Source: Heterobilharzia americana (Eukaryota; Platyhelminthes; Trematoda; Strigeidida; Schistosomatidae). Taken from it: a stretch of DNA of 64,000 nt. Below the pieces are notes generated by a model. That model was not told where the DNA came from. It saw only the letters and a list, made by a program, of their open reading frames with translations, and made no database searches. Location: contig OX104134.1 in assembly GCA_944470555.2 (NCBI GenBank), positions 10,581,248-10,645,247 of the forward strand, read 5' to 3'. The translations under genes and the position numbers were made by a program. The first letter of the stretch is position 1. Every line of letters begins with the position of its first letter. Positions 13,333 to 27,500 of the stretch are shown piece by piece.

Positions 13333-13545
13333 AATAAAACATGACCTGACATGAATATGGACAATAAATTATGTTGGAAATGCTACCCAGTAAATAATAC
13401 TATTTCACTGTGTGACACATCTTATAAACGCACTGAAATGAAACCCAACCTTTCCTGCATTGCTGAGGCAATTGTAATTAAGAGACTTCAACCTGTTCTA
13501 TGCATTCAGAAAGAAACCGTTATCAATCTTACCTTGCCCTGGTAA
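13333..13545 (+). pseudogene. Foldback half-element joined to a Penelope-like C-terminal tail
   Basis: The first part (about 13,345-13,440) carries ATATGGACAATAAATTATG and CACTGTGTGACACATC, resembling the right half of the foldback element at 33,728-34,303. It runs straight into a coding relic ending IAEAIVIKRLQPVLCIQKE and then LTLPW plus a stop at 13,545. This is the typical end of the PLE protein after the GIY-YIG domain. The open frame spans both parts, and the ATG at 13,351 is probably fortuitous. The RT and most of the endonuclease are missing. The junction suggests that the hairpin unit and the PLE were once adjacent or nested. Confidence 0.65.
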
Positions 13546-13914
13546 TTTTAATCTCCAAAATTTGTTGATACAGAATTTTCCTGACCTCGCAACCTTTTGT
13601 TCTGATGCCTTCTTTTTCAATTTACTTAAAGACCTACTCTCATTCTCGGAGTTATGTTCATCTAATGACTCAACATGTTGTAAACCTGTTAACCCTTTAT
13701 TACGTTTTTTAACTGTGATGTTATTTTTATCAACTGAAGAAAACACAATCCAAAACCCACTACCATTTATATATATTTCTTGCTACTCTCTCAAAAATTT
13801 TCATTCTATCACTGTGTAAATAGTCAGCAACTTTATTAATCTTGACCGACCTAAATCTTTATCACCTCCAACCTTAATGGAAACATTCTAGTCGATTAAT
13901 GTGAGCATTTGATT
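13546..13914. other. No recognisable feature
   Basis: AT-rich. The overlapping short frames in this stretch have no recognisable domain. Confidence 0.45.
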
Positions 13915-14020
13915 AGGCGAAGAAATATATTCCTTTTCAAATAGGCCTTCGTATGTGGCTCTACACTAATGCATAAATTTGCAATTCAACCGGAATATCA
14001 ATCAAGTGGTGAGGGGTCGA
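13915..14020 (+). repeat. Dispersed repeat upstream of a PLE relic, also at 59,540-59,655
   Basis: Shared blocks with the second copy are GCGAAGAA, TTCCTTTTCAA, TAGG-CTTCGT, TACCAATCAAGTGGT (ATATCAATCAAGTGGT here) and the GGGG that follows. In both places decayed PLE coding sequence lies downstream, so the repeat may be part of a PLE 5' region or a second element next to it. Confidence 0.6.
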
Positions 14021-14049
14021 TAGCTTTATAGTTCTCGAAATTGAGATTG

Positions 14050-15030
14050 CCGAGAATGCTGTTCCAAATTAGTTTGGTGTGTTCATCCGAAATCAAATTC
14101 AAAGTAGAAAAGGAGCAAAATGACAGTATCCGATTTCTTGGTGTACGAAGGTTAGATGAAGCGCTGAAACGAAGTGTGCATAAAAAACCAGTATCGACAG
14201 GACAGTACAAACACTTCTAGAGTCCCGTACCCCTCTAATGAAAAGAAACCTAGAGAAATGTCTAGCATACTCCCACTACAGTTATTTGCTCAGATGATGC
14301 TATACAGGAAGAGTTTGCCACCATTTGTGATCTTCTTAGTAATAATGGTCATCCAGCAAAGTTTGTAACTAAGTATATAAATGTTACAAAGGTTAAGACA
14401 GAATGCCAAAAGTTCATAAAAAAACTAATCTTCTTGAAGCTGAAATCGAGGGGTGACATTGCCAGTGAGATCATCATACAACGCAGAGGAAGAGTTTTAC
14501 AAAAAACATTCCTAGTAGCCAAACTATGTCCCATCTTCTCAATCGCGCCATTCTAGGTGCAAGAGATAAAGACAAACTGCTTGATTCTGTCATTTTCATG
14601 CGCATTTATCAGCTCATCTGATACTGTGGAGCCAGGTACATAGAGCGTACAATGAGGTGGGTTCGTCAAATTTCTAAGCACTACTCATCGTGGTTGAGAA
14701 ACGGACAAATGAGAACAATAAAGAGCTCCATACTCGCACACTTATTTCACACTGGGCATGAATTGAATGCTAGAAAAACATCCAAAATTATCCATCACAT
14801 ATCAATTAACTTACCAAACATTCATTTACTTCTTACAACAGAGGCCATTACGATCAACCTTTCCAACCTAATCTTTTTGTTTGTAAGACATTTGTCCTAC
14901 CACTCTCAATATCGCGCCCGTCAACGTGATGTAACTTTTAGTATAACATTGTACACCTCTTCAACCTCTTGTTCCTATCAATACTCATTTGCTTTCTTAC
15001 TTGCACGTAATTATTTATTGTGTGGCTGAA
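14050..15030 (+). pseudogene. Penelope-like element, RT thumb and GIY-YIG endonuclease, decayed
   Basis: PLEs move through an RNA intermediate using an RT fused to a GIY-YIG endonuclease. Across shifting frames I read the end of the RT (a FLGVRRLDEALKRSVHKKP segment near 14,130-14,190), the linker (NNGHPAKFVTKY near 14,340, then FLKLKSRGDIASEI near 14,430) and the endonuclease. In the endonuclease, CGARYIERTMRW at about 14,626-14,661 stands where the family has a YIGRT motif. It is followed by the conserved HY-SWLRNG and SSILAHLFHTGHE segments (14,680-14,765). Stops and frameshifts are frequent, for example the stop at about 14,621 just before the GIY-YIG core, so the copy is dead. The RT palm is absent. 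Confidence 0.75.
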
Positions 15031-17706
15031 TACTCGTCAGAAAGCGCTTCATTTACTCCACCAGATACTACGCCATTTACCTAAGAATAAATTATTTCAT
15101 ACTATTATATGCACCATTTTTAATTACCCTCTTGACTATTAGCATTTTGATTTATCAAACTAATCGCCTTAGTGACTTACTTAAAATCTATAATTACTAT
15201 TCACTAACACCTCACCAATTGATTAGCATTTTGATTGAATTCCAAACCTACATACTGGTGTAGAACCATAGACGAAGGCATATTTTAAAAGGAATACATT
15301 TCTTTCCTAAATCACTCTTTCTTTAAATGTCTGGATGGGAATATTCGATGTAATGTTTGTTGCGTAACATGTTTTTTATCATAAGCATTGTATTCCATAA
15401 TTTATAAAGCACCTACGAAGGACATCACGAAATACATACATTATAATTTTGCTACTATTCTTAAATTTCCTGTAGCCTGAATTTTTTCTTAAAAATAGTT
15501 CATTTTATTGCCATAATCAGCTGGAATGAGAGCCTCCTGATCTCATCACAAGTACATTTCCATTCACTTTGTGTTTTTCACTTCTGTGCTTACCGATTTC
15601 CCTTAGCATAGTGTTTGACAATAAATATTTCATTTGCCATTATAAAAGCTCAGTTTAAGAGAAGTGGAACTCCCACACTATGATTTTTGGTCGGAAATTC
15701 CAGCATCATTGTTCACCTAGGCCGCTATAAAGCAGCTAAATTCCTTGAAAATATTTAGGAAAATATAAATATCAAAGATGCATTCTGCTGTAACTGATTA
15801 AATTAACTGTATGGACTGCAAACTTAAAATTTGATTTGGTGTGTGGTAAAGGGGGAGTAATGATGGTAAACCTTGTCAAAAGATAGAAAATTTGTCAAAC
15901 AAAGAGTTAAGGAAGGTTATATAGTAAAATCTTTGAAACCTGCGAGGTAAATTGCCTACATGATATTCGAAAGGTGTTGAATAGTGAAAAACATCATGCT
16001 GAAGCAGTAAACTTGATAAATACAACCTCTGTATGGTCATCAGTGCACTAAATTCTGGATTTGGATTTTCCAGAATATGTGCTCTTCTGTTTCTTCTGAT
16101 GCTTAGAATACTTTTTGAACACAATTAAGATCAAAAGCACAGTGATAACTCATGTGGTTAACTCATGTTCCATGGTATACTTAAAATGATAACTGATGCT
16201 GCAATATAGTTAAAGGCTATTTCACTTGTGTACCCGGTATTCGTAGCTTCCAAAAATTGAGCAAATGTTAGTGCGTATACAGGTTGAGAAACATGGACCT
16301 ATATCACAAAATCATTTGCATCCAATGTGACAGTGTACTGTTGGTTAAAACTTACAGACTTGTTTCATGTACTTCAGTCACCACTTTTATGTATCTTCAC
16401 CAGTGACTTGATACAGCCTTTAGATTCCACCGTTCCTGATCGCTCAGTTTCTCTGTAAGTAGAAAAATTGGTAATAGAACAGAAAGTGTATTTACAACAT
16501 CAATGATATGCACAATTACAAGACTCACAAATATTGCAGTGGCCTGGGCTAGTCCAGGCCTACTGCATTTAAAATCTTATTGATTTTTTGCCTCTTCAAC
16601 CAACCTGATAATTACACATTCATTCACGTGTTTTTTTCTGAAACTTCAAGACAAAGAATTGGTTAAAAAAGGCTTTAGTCATATGCGGTTTCTTATGAAG
16701 ATTTTGATAATCTTTCTGCGTACTATATCAACTTGAATCGTTGCTTAGAAGTTTGAAGGTTGAAAGGATCATGAATAATAATCAGTTGTTTATACAGCAC
16801 TTATCACTTAACTAACTAAGTTTCTTGTATAGTTTTTTTCAGATTTGTCAAGGTGCAACCATTATTCGTTGATGGATAGCAGAGTAATGAAAACTAATGA
16901 AATCTAGTTCCGCACTAAACTACACCAAGAAGCTGAAGGTAGACCGGATTACTGAGTTGTTTTTATTTTACAAAACAAGTCATCAGCTTTGAACATATAT
17001 TAGAGAGAGAATTCAGTGTATCTGATAGGCCTAACATTCATAGATAGTTTTTCATTCAAGCATTGCTATCGAAAATTGAAAATATAATCTAAGTTTTGGA
17101 AAATGAGTTTCATATAAAGCACATAGAAGCTAAACTGGGTGAACGGATACAGAATTCAAACGTCTAAACTCTAAAGAAAACTGTAATGGTGGACAAAAGA
17201 GATTCAGTGACTATAGTTCAGATAGGAATATTCATATTTTTCGTCATCTCGCAAAACACAAGTCCTCGTAGCTAGTACCAACTGCTGAAACAACTATTGC
17301 TTACGAAGCACCTGGTTCCTCTGTTCATTGAGTCAAGTTTGAACTGTAGACTACTGAAACATATGATATGTTAGCGACAACAGACTCAGAATCTGACAGC
17401 TAACCCTTTCTTATATTCCTAACCACCGAATGGCATTTCAGTGCATTTTAGTGGCAAACTTCAATATAGACTTCTCCAATTCGGAGGCTACAGCCAGCAG
17501 GTTAAATCAGCAATTGAAGAGATATATTCGCACAAAACTTTAGACAATGCTTACTCCACAATACAAATTCACGAATACTGAAGAACAATCGTTATCATGT
17601 TCGATTCTGTGACTGAATGACATCCTAAAATGGTCCTTCATTAAAGAATCTAATGATACAAAAACTTACCCATTACCGAAGTCACCTACAATCCAATTAC
17701 GAAAGG
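15031..17706. other. AT-rich stretch without recognisable gene
   Basis: Short frames only, including a minus-strand 82-codon frame at 15,876-16,124 with no recognisable domain. Confidence 0.5.
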
Positions 17707-18036
17707 TCAGTCAGAATCATAATAAGAATCCCTCCGGCGCTGAAAACGTTGAGGTTCACCTGCCAAACATAGTCGCAGCTGTGATGTAGTTAGCATATAG
17801 AACTTACAATCGTAGATGGGATCAATCTGCAGAAGCATACCTACTTGCATGCACTGGCTGGATAGAGTGACAATTCTAAAATCTAATACAGCTAGGTAGA
17901 GAGAGTGGTTAATCACAGAATCTTTGTTCATTGGATCAACACCTAACACATGTAATATGGATGACTCATCACATACTGCAGATATGTGAAAAACTGTACT
18001 ACCATTAAAATAAATGAATGAACTGATAGACCACAT
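17707..18036 (-). CDS. Unidentified ORF or possible exon
   Basis: This is an ATG-started frame of 109 residues (MWSISSFIYF...) on the minus strand, with an in-frame stop about 20 nt upstream of the ATG. Composition is protein-like, ending in a charged RFQRRRDSYYDSD segment. A TTCTCT-poor but plausible acceptor (CTATCAG) lies just inside the frame. No family is recognised and no promoter or polyadenylation signal stands out. It could be an exon of an intron-rich gene, a relic or a chance frame. Confidence 0.22.
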   Translation of the reverse strand: MWSISSFIYFNGSTVFHISAVCDESSILHVLGVDPMNKDSVINHSLYLAVLDFRIVTLSSQCMQVGMLLQIDPIYDCKFYMLTTSQLRLCLAGEPQRFQRRRDSYYDSD

Positions 18037-18065
18037 AAAGGAAGTTTGAAAGTCGTATGATTACT

Positions 18066-18161
18066 TTGATCTGAATATAAACAATAAATTCTGATCTAAA
18101 TGTCATCAAGTAAATTATACTTGATCACTGTGTCCTACATCAAATAAACAATCTAATATGG
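18066..18161 (+). mobile_element. Half-copy of the foldback family
   Basis: The segment ends GATCACTGTG, then ATCAAATAAACAATCTAATATGG. This matches the right end of the 170-bp palindromes in the large inverted-repeat arms (TATCACTGTGCGC, then ATCAAATAAACAAATCTAATATGG). Its first part (TTTGATCTGAATATAAACAATAAATT) resembles the inner part of the right half at 34,205-34,303. No left half is visible. Confidence 0.6.
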
Positions 18162-21100
18162 AGAAGTAGACAATAATAACATGAATACTCCTTAGTTACG
18201 CATTGATTTTTCACTGCATCCATGTGCGTAACTACCACTTTTTGATGAACAGCCACTAATATGATGCAATATTCAATAACCATTCTCCTTTCTCGGCTAA
18301 AAACACTTCAAATATATTGACCTTCAGGATAAAGTACTCCTACATCATCCTACCAAAATCGGAGGCTGATGGTATGAAGTTTGGTTCATCTAAATGTCTA
18401 CTACAAATGATTTAACACAACCGAACTCTGATGTCTCAATATTATAAAAGAGGAAATTTAAATTGATATGAATCGAAAAGTATGTTATATCAACGTCGCA
18501 CATCAGAAAATAACCCCCGGTCTGAATACATCCTATCAGCTTTGTGATGACATTATCAACATAGGTCAAGAGATCCAATTCAAATATTTTCTTTCACAGC
18601 CAGAAGTATGTTCACTCGTACCTACTTAAAATTCTCAACACTAACTGAATGCACTTGCTGTTGCAGGAATCTAAGCGAAAAACTTGATACCAGTTGCACT
18701 GTTACCAAGGAGCACAGAAAGGTCCTAATTCCCTTAAAAATAAATAATGATCTAAGAATTACCAACTCAAATGGTATTGAAAAATTGGGTTCAAAGAAAA
18801 GAAGCACCACGTAGATAAAATGAATGTCTTTCTGAGTTGAAAGAACACACATTTAACAGTATGAAATTTGTCAGATCGAAAAGGGGATGGAAATATTGCA
18901 ACCCAAAAATAATAGAGACATTCATCTCTATTAATTATAGTCTATTCACAGTAAGGAATAAAAACTTGCAATTCAAACTGGTTCGGGATATTTCTAACTC
19001 ATCTTATTGGACAACAGCATGGTAGTTAGTGTGTCTCACGAAACTGATCCACAGAGAAAATGCTAAGTACATTTTGAAGAATACGTTTGAATTTGTCGAT
19101 GAGATCAAAAACTTAAGAGGAAGCATGATGATTCATAATGATTCGGTAATTAAAAAACAGTAGATTAATTGTGCAGTGAACTAATGAAGTCTGACGTACA
19201 AATGAGAATTTTCGTTTCCATTTTGAACCATCTTCTGATTGGTATTTTTGCTTTTTCTCCATTAGTATATCATGAACTAAGAGACAATTTTGGAGAAAGG
19301 GGAGAATATTCCTGAAAATCGAGACTACTCAACCGTTATGTTTTCCGTTTTCATCCACAGACGTTTATAATTCTAAAAAATGAGGTTGAAATATCTACCG
19401 TTTTCACCTGTCAGTCACTTTTACATTTTGCAAAGAAGTCTAAATGACCTGAATAATATTATCAGCCTCCTTGATATTTGACTACAATGGTCAAATGGAA
19501 TGAAAAATTATACTTTATGTGAACAGCAAAAGTTAAGTTGTCAGTGCATTACATCTTTTGCTTCTCATATTTCCAGTGCAGCCGAAATCTGAAGAAGTGC
19601 TTAGCTGACTGCGCTAAACCACTTCTTGTGATTATTAAGTCGCGACGTAATTCAGTAATTATTTTAAATGCGTGATTGCTCTGACAATACCCCCAGCTTC
19701 TTTTTAGATTAGTGTTCTTATTCCCTTTATTTCGTATCTTAGACGGAAAAGAAGCTTTTCCACTTATTCGAAGTCTTTCAGAATTATTTTTCAACTAAAA
19801 TCATTGTGACTAAACAGTGAATGCTTACACATTTTCTTCTTTATTGCTTCCTGGCTTGTCCTGTTCTATTAAAAGAACTTACGTCAAAAATAATAGTGAA
19901 GGTGAGGCGTAGTTGACAACAACTTTCCTATAGGATAACATTCAAGTGACTAGATCGACTATAAATGTCGAAAGGCAGTCTCTTAGGCAGTGCACTACTC
20001 CTAATCCTTCATAGCACTTCGTTTCCCAAAATTAAAGATACGTTATTCAACTTTTCGTGGTATCATTCATATATAAAAAGCCCCATTCAAATATTTACTG
20101 AATATTTGTACCTCAAAAACACAAATTATTATGAGGTGAATTGGTTTCACTTAGTTTTGTCTTTTTTAGTCTTATAAGTACGTGATAATGCCTAAGTTTG
20201 CATGAAACTGAAAAGTGTCGGTCCTCATAATTAAATATACGGTAATTCATTTCAGTTTCCTGAGAGAAATAATAATGAATTTTTCTCATGATTTTAGCCC
20301 ATCATTTTTCTTTGCGATAAAATGTGCGAAATATTACTGAGTTTATCATACGGCCAAACTGTTCTGGATAGCTTACTTAGATAAACCGATATACCTTAAG
20401 TGGTTTCTAACTACTCAGTTTGTTCAGAAGTACATTTCGCTGGTTCATGACAGTTTTGAGATGAACTTCGGAGTAAATGATCTTTGCTGGATGGTTTCTA
20501 AAGAAACCTGTTGATACCACAGTTGGGCAACCAAAAAGCTACTCAGGTATTAGAAATGTCAACGTGGACCGTAAAATTTATCAATCATTTGTGAGGACAA
20601 AAAGTAGATTCCAAACAGCACTGTTGAAAGAATCTTTATGCATTAGAAACTGGTGTAAAGAATGAAAAGTTATAAAAAAATTTGAAACAAGTTGTGTTAC
20701 GGTGTCTTTCGAAGTAGGTCACTAGCACCTCATAAAAGTCATAAGACTGTAACTCAGTCAGAGATCCTGTAGATCTATTATGCTGAATTTTCGAAAGATA
20801 GGACTAAGAGCAACTTGAGGAAGCAAAAATTGAAGTCCACTACATTTGTCGATAGATAAAAGAAACAAATGTCAAGTTTATCGAGTCCATGCAAACTGAA
20901 AGCCGTTTACACAGAACATGTGAAATTCAACAGAATATCTGCGTTCTATTTAAGAATGTGACTTTGATTATCGACCTCATGGACTAGAATTTTCGTTCAC
21001 GACAAATATATGCACGATATAATGCTATCATTAATAAATTTTACTTAGTCAAGGGGGAAATATTAGGAGTTTTATATTGTTTAGTGAAATCACTTACACC

Positions 21101-23493
21101 AAAGTTTTCTACTGGCATCGATCGAGTGAGTTGTAAGACTGGCGAAAGTGAGTGAAAACTGAAGTTCGAAAGTTGACAAGAGGCCATTCCACGGAAGTCT
21201 TGGTGAAAGTTTTTAAGTAGATTTGAATTAATAACCACTTGACGTTTCCTACTGAGACGCTAAATCAGTGATTAGTTTATCAGTGCGGAAGAAATTAAAT
21301 GTAATGTAAATCTAGATGCGAAACTATGAGATCGAAATACTTCCTAATTTTGTGCGTTTTTACAGTTTCATAATTTTGATAACATTAAAACTAAGGCAAC
21401 CAACAAGGAACTAAAATGAGAAAGGAAACCTTAGAAGATTGACTGAAATAAACCGGTTAGATATCATTACGAAGTGTTGCTAACTACCCACTTGAATCCC
21501 ATGTTGATTACCTAACAGAGCTAGACATTTATTTCGTCAAAGACACTTACGAACCGCAAGACAGCCGAGTGCGAAAACCGATGCACTCTCATAAAAGAAA
21601 CGTTTAGGGTATTTATTCCAACAGTGAAGAAAAATGAAGTTACTAAGTCCTGCTATCAGTCAATCCTGTCTATTGGATTTAAGATGAGACCATACAGACT
21701 CAAGTTTACAGATAATACACGATATGCAGACAACCAATTGTTTTCATATGTCAAAATTTACCTGGTCGATGTTCATCTGGCCTGAATCGGAATGAAATCT
21801 TTAGAGTTAAGATTTCAATCACTCCTGGAAACACTCTGTGTCAATATTGGTAGTACTTTCTGGCAAACTCTGTCAACATAATTTGATGGGCGGACACATC
21901 TGACATCAGTAAAATACAACTGATGGGTGCGAGGCATGTGTCCTAATTAGCCCGATTCATTTTAATCCAGACTTTGACTTGACTTCAGTCAATCACTTTA
22001 TAATCAGGCAAGTGGATTTAACACACAGAGTCACCTAATCAACCTAATTTTCCCAAGACACCTACAAAGGATGATAAAATACAGTTCATTAGCATCACAG
22101 CACTTAAGAAATGGAAATAAACCTCTTTCAGAGTTATTTTTGTATTTATGGGAAGAATTCTCATCGCCGAATCAAATACAACAATTTCTCACCCTCGAAA
22201 CATTTCGGTAGTCATCAGCATTGTTGTTTTGCCGTTCCACAGATTGATTCCCTGTGTCATGATATATCGATAAAGACCTGTTACATAGAGCATTTGAATA
22301 ATCTATCTATCAAACAATTAACTTTATTTCCTCATCATCATCATCAGTTGACTGTAGTCGATTAGATTGGAACAATGGCCTCTGATTTTGAAAAAGTTTA
22401 CTTTAGTGGGCGAAATTCCACAACGCCTCTTGCAACCAATTTGATAGCTTGTTTAATATGATGATTTTTGTCAAACGGTTAACCCATAGTGAGCATCACT
22501 GCGTTTCCCCTACTGAAAGAACAGTCATCCGAAACGCACTTTCGTTATCACTAAATAATTTTGGTGCAGTATCCAGTCCAAATTTGAGCAGGGGAACCAA
22601 GTGTCTCGTAAGCCACAGTTGTTTCAGCAGATGGTGCTTGCTGCGAAGAGTAATGTTTTGCGAGATACTGAAAAATATAGTGTTGTAATTTAACCCAGTT
22701 GACCACCAATACGGTTTTCCTTAGAGCCTAGTCTTTTGAATTCCTCATCGTTTTGACATAAATGTGGCTATTAATTTTTTTGACGAATCCAATTCCATAA
22801 CTGTAGAACCTGACGAGAAGCTATTATGAAAGAAAATTCTTCTTTCATATTTGACTTCCAATAAATAAATGTTATTACGATCCCAGAGTTTTTGTCTATT
22901 TTCTTATGGTAATGATTAGGCAGACTACTCGCAAGTCAACCAGTAAGAATAGCTTGGGAAGCACTTGGTCACCACAGCTACCCATATAAAAGATTCAGCA
23001 CTAGGTAGCGTGAAGCAACCCCACAGACCAGGAACTCCCACCCTGCGTGATATTCGTCGTAAACAAGAAGAACAAGGAACTGCTGGTCTGTAAACTGCTG
23101 TTTAAGTGTCTGCTTTGGGAAACAGCCCAGGATTTCAACTGCTGGTTGAAGGTTTTCGCCCTGAGATTATATTAAAATACATAAAGATTTAGTCGGATGC
23201 GGTACTTATCTTATTCCAGGACAATTGTAACAACGTTCGACCAGATGTTTACAATCACATGTAATATGTTTACACTGTCGATTTGTTATTTTTAATCCTT
23301 ATGAATAAAGTCCATGATTATCCATGGAGGTATTATATTACCTTTCAACCACATTAATTATACGAGGAAACATTTCTTTGACTGAAAATATGAACGTGAT
23401 AAATTCAAAAGCAATAACACAGAACTGAACACGTTTAGCATTATTTTTAAAAATCATTACAAAGCAGAATGGAAACAAATATCGAAAATACGT
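18162..23493. other. Long stretch without recognisable gene
   Basis: Many short frames (for example 18,608-18,814, 19,965-20,177, 20,477-20,665, 22,111-22,365 and 22,449-22,688, all plus), none with a recognisable domain or gene-like context. No retroelement motif was recognised, although 22,920-23,180 is GC-richer than its surroundings and may be an old unrecognised repeat. Confidence 0.45.
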
Positions 23494-23721
23494 GTTTTAG
23501 CCTGCTTATTTTCTACCGCTTAATCCAACATCAGTCAACATTATGAATGTGTTTTAAGAATTAGTGAGAAAGTATTTTCCAAGGTGTATCTAAATAATAA
23601 ATGGATTTAAACAATGCCAAATCAAAACGAAATTAATGATGATTTAGTGTTCATACAGTTTTGATATTTTGTAGTAGGCGTTTCATAATCAAGCCTGATA
23701 ATCAACTTAAGCGCTTAGTAT

Positions 23722-23898
23722 TATTGATAGATAGTGGTTGGTAGTGGAATCTAGGATATGTTTTTCGTCCTGCCTGAGAATCGCCAGCCGGATGTAGCTA
23801 CCTACCAGTGAGCGATGTTGTTCCCACTAAGACTGAAATCCAGGACCGATCGCTTCGAACTCAAGAGCATTACCTTTTGGCCACTGAGTCACGATAGC
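23722..23898 (-). mobile_element. SM-alpha-like SINE, left-arm copy
   Basis: Same element as at 47,074-47,250, inverted. Read on the minus strand it has a tRNA-like head (ACTCAGTGGCC, then GAGTTCGAAGC), a central block TAGTGGGAACAAC, and a decayed hammerhead-type core followed by AGGACGAAAA. Confidence 0.65.
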
Positions 23899-24524
23899 TA
23901 ATTCTTGTGTAACGGGTATAGTAGACGAGATAATTCGAGCAACATCATATTAAGTACCAAATTCATAAACAAATGAAGCTTATTCAAATGTTCCATGAAT
24001 AAGATAGATTTTTTTCGTAACGTTGAGAGGCTTTCAGTTCCAAGTTAAGGAAAAGATTTTTGTCTAGTTTTTATCTTTTTTAATTTACATTTCACTTGAG
24101 TAACGAAATAATTCTATTTATTCATTCATCAATGAGAAGGACAAGATTTTTAATAGCGAAGAAATATTTCTTTTCAGTGACTATTATCAAGCTGTAGAGT
24201 CGTATTTATAGTCGGCAAAACGTCATATAGTCAATCTACACATATAAAAATTGGTGGGCGTGGTGGGATTGCTGCAAGTGGACGAAATAGAGGAAGAGCT
24301 GTTTGATGCTGATTACTACATTGGACAAAATCGATCGATCACTTTTGGTACATGAACCCCATGAAATAATTATGTCTCAACACTGCCTCCAGTTTCATTT
24401 CGAAGTGATTTGAAAACGCTCGTCCCCTACGTAAGTTTCGACAACACCGTAAGATAAACAATGTTCATTTGAAATGCGTGGTGCATTTGAGCAATGCATT
24501 TCCACTAAGCTTATAAGGCACATA
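23899..24524. other. Arm sequence between SINE and LINE, no gene
   Basis: AT-rich; mirrored at 46,448-47,073 in the right arm. No recognisable coding or repeat element. Confidence 0.6.
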
Positions 24525-27500
24525 TTATTATTTTTCCCTTGGGTTCCTAGTGGAACATAGGGCTTCAGTTGCATGTCTCCATTTCATTCTCTTCTCTGCA
24601 GTCTTTTCAAACTGTCTCCATGACTGCTCAGAAGCTTTCATTTTCTCCTCACAACATCTCCTCCATGTCACCCTCACCTAGGACGCCAAACTCGTCGTTT
24701 CCCCTTTGCGTGATGTCCCCAATCGGTCTTCTCATTGCATGATCAATCCATCTCCATTCTCGTTTGACAATTTATTGGGTGACAGGGTCTTGATTCGTTC
24801 GTTCGTTGCCAGCCAACCAGCCAGCCAGAGTTCCTTATTGCTTATTCATTTTGGTCTTCCCATTTGATCTTCAGCATCCAGTGAGCGTAGTCGGCAGCTG
24901 TTGATGAATGTCTGTAGTTTGTTGAAAATACTTTTCGTGACGCGCCAAGTCTCTTAACCATCACATAGAAGCACTGACTTGACTGAATTAGTATTGAAAA
25001 CCCGAATGTTGTTCACGCTTTATGCTGAGTGCAGTGCAGTGCAGTAGATCTCCACACTGATTTCAGATTAATGAAAGTCCATCCTGCTTTTCCGATTCTG
25101 GCTTTGACATCCTCATCTATGCCACCACCGCCTGTGGTTGAAATGATGATGTCCTACATAAGAAGGTGAAAGAGACTACTTTCTTTAGGTTTCTCCCGTT
25201 AATGGTGATTGGTGCTGTTGTTGGTTGGGTATCTTCATCACCTCTGTCTTCTCTACGTTCACTCGAAGTTCCGCCTTCCTTCGCTGTCCTGCCTCTTCTG
25301 TCAACCTGTTCGGTTGTGCCTGTAGGTCTTCCAGTTCGTGCGACAAGACATTGGACACAAATCATCATCATCGGCGAAATCCAAATCTTCTAGGCTCCTT
25401 CCATCGGTCAAATAACGTATCCCTCTCTTCTCACTCCTCACGCTTTACTGCATGTTCCAGTCGACCACAATCAGGAAGATGATCGGTGATAGTGGGCGGC
25501 AACCTTGTCTTACTCCTGTCTTCACTTCAAGGGCATCACTGAGCTTTGCATTCTGAATCACTCGGCATTTGGCGTCTTCATATAGCTGTTGAATGAGGTT
25601 GATAGGGGAACTTAGCACTGAAACCGTGGTGTTGAAGCAGCTGCCTGACAAAATACTTCTCGGTCAACGCTATCGAAGGCCTTTCAAAATCGATGAAGTT
25701 GAGTTAGAGAGTTGACTGCCATTCTATACTCTGCTCAATGATGATGCGCAGTGTTGCAATTTGATCCACACATGATTTGTTCTTCCTGAATCCAGCCAGC
25801 CAGCCTGACCCGGTCGTAATTTTGAATCCAGTGCATCTTTTATTCTCTCCAGGATGATGCGGCACAATGCTTTGCTTGGGGTGGACAGCAGCACAACTCC
25901 GCTCCAGTTCTTGTTCTTGCAAAGACTAAGGTCTCACTTCCATGGGAGTCTGACAAGGTAGCCCTCCTTCCAATCAGTCAGCAGGTACCTCTCCTTGCTT
26001 CCTTTCCTGCAAACCTTCTGCAGTAGTGGTGTGGTGTGAGCATGTTCGCCATTGTCTCCGTGTCTGTTTTCGGTGCTTCTGGGGCAATTCCATCTGGTCC
26101 TGCTGCTTTCCTGGATTTCAGCAACTTTATGGCATTCAGGACTTCGATTCGGCTTTTGTCGGAGGGCCTGTGTTCACTGACAGTTGTGTGACTGAGTTGC
26201 TGGTGGTATTTCAGGACGAGTTGGAGGTGGTGGTGGTCGATTCAAGAGTTTTTTGAAGTGGTCAGCCCATCGTTTCCCTTGTTTCTCCTCTCTCTTTGGT
26301 TACTAGGTTTCCTTCACTACCTCTCATTGGTTTCATCTGAGTTGATATCTCTCCTCTCAGATAGTTATCTGATATTGTGTTGTCAGTTCTCTTCAGCCTG
26401 CAGCCTGTTCTGCTTCACTTGCCAGTGTGTTGTACAAGTGTCTTTTGTCATTGCGCGCACTCTTCTTCACTTCTGTCCAGTGTAGTGTTTTGTAGGTTGT
26501 GTTCAGTTCCCTATTTCGTTGTTCATTCCTGCACCGTACTGTACTGTAATGAACTGCACTGCACTGCACTGCACTGCACTGCACTGCACTGCACTGCACT
26601 GCACTGCACTGCACTGCACTGCACTGCACTGCACTGCACTGGTTCATCTTCTGCTTCATCATATATCTCTCCTCTATAGCCTATTATGTGGAGGTCCGTC
26701 GAGATTCATTCCTCGTCATTTTTCTTCTTCTTCTTCTTCTTCCTCCCTAACACGTTTATGCGGATTTCCTTCAACATCACTTTCAAAGAGTTCCAATGTT
26801 CTTCCACACAGGTTTCCTCCGGGATGTTGCTTAATGCGATCCATTGTGTTTCGATGGCTGGTGTGAAGATGTCCCTTGCAGTTTCGTCCTTCAGTTCAGT
26901 TTCTATTCTGGGTGTTCAACTTCAACTCTGGTCTATCATCACCAACTTCTGTGAAGGCTTCCAACTCTATTTCGAGGGTAGATTCATTGCACTAGCTGGT
27001 GAGTGGTGTCAACCTACATCTGCTCCCCCTTCTTGATCTGATCTTGTGTCAGGTAGGCTGGCTGAGTCTCCACTTTATTCACATTGATATGAAGTCGATA
27101 CGATTTTCAGTGTAGTGTGTCATGGTGTCTGGTGAAATCCATGTCGTTGCCTTGTGGATATCCTTGTGCTTGAACACAGTGCCTCACTGCAATCACCAAA
27201 TCGTTGAATGCGCAGAAGTCTGCAAATAGTTCTCCATTGTCGATCATTAAACAAACGAGTGTTTCTCGACCCATGATGAGTCCTCTACATGTGTTGTCCG
27301 CTCCCAGTTTGCCATTCATGTCACCCACTAGAATGTGTTTTAATGTCACCATCTTGGTTGTGGTCTTGGTCATTGCTGATCTCAGTTGTCCTTGGAATTC
27401 CTTCTTCTCCTCTTGATCCACGTTATTTGTAGGTGCGTAGCGTAGCATTGTATGATTGAGACTTTCCTTCATTTCGAGTTGAATCTTGCTGTCATGATGC

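Noticed and set aside
26377..26866. Frames with His-Cys-Thr-Ala-Leu or Ser-Ala-Val-Gln-Cys repeats
   Set aside because: They are translations of the GCACT pentamer array inside a dead LINE, absent in length from the right-arm counterpart.
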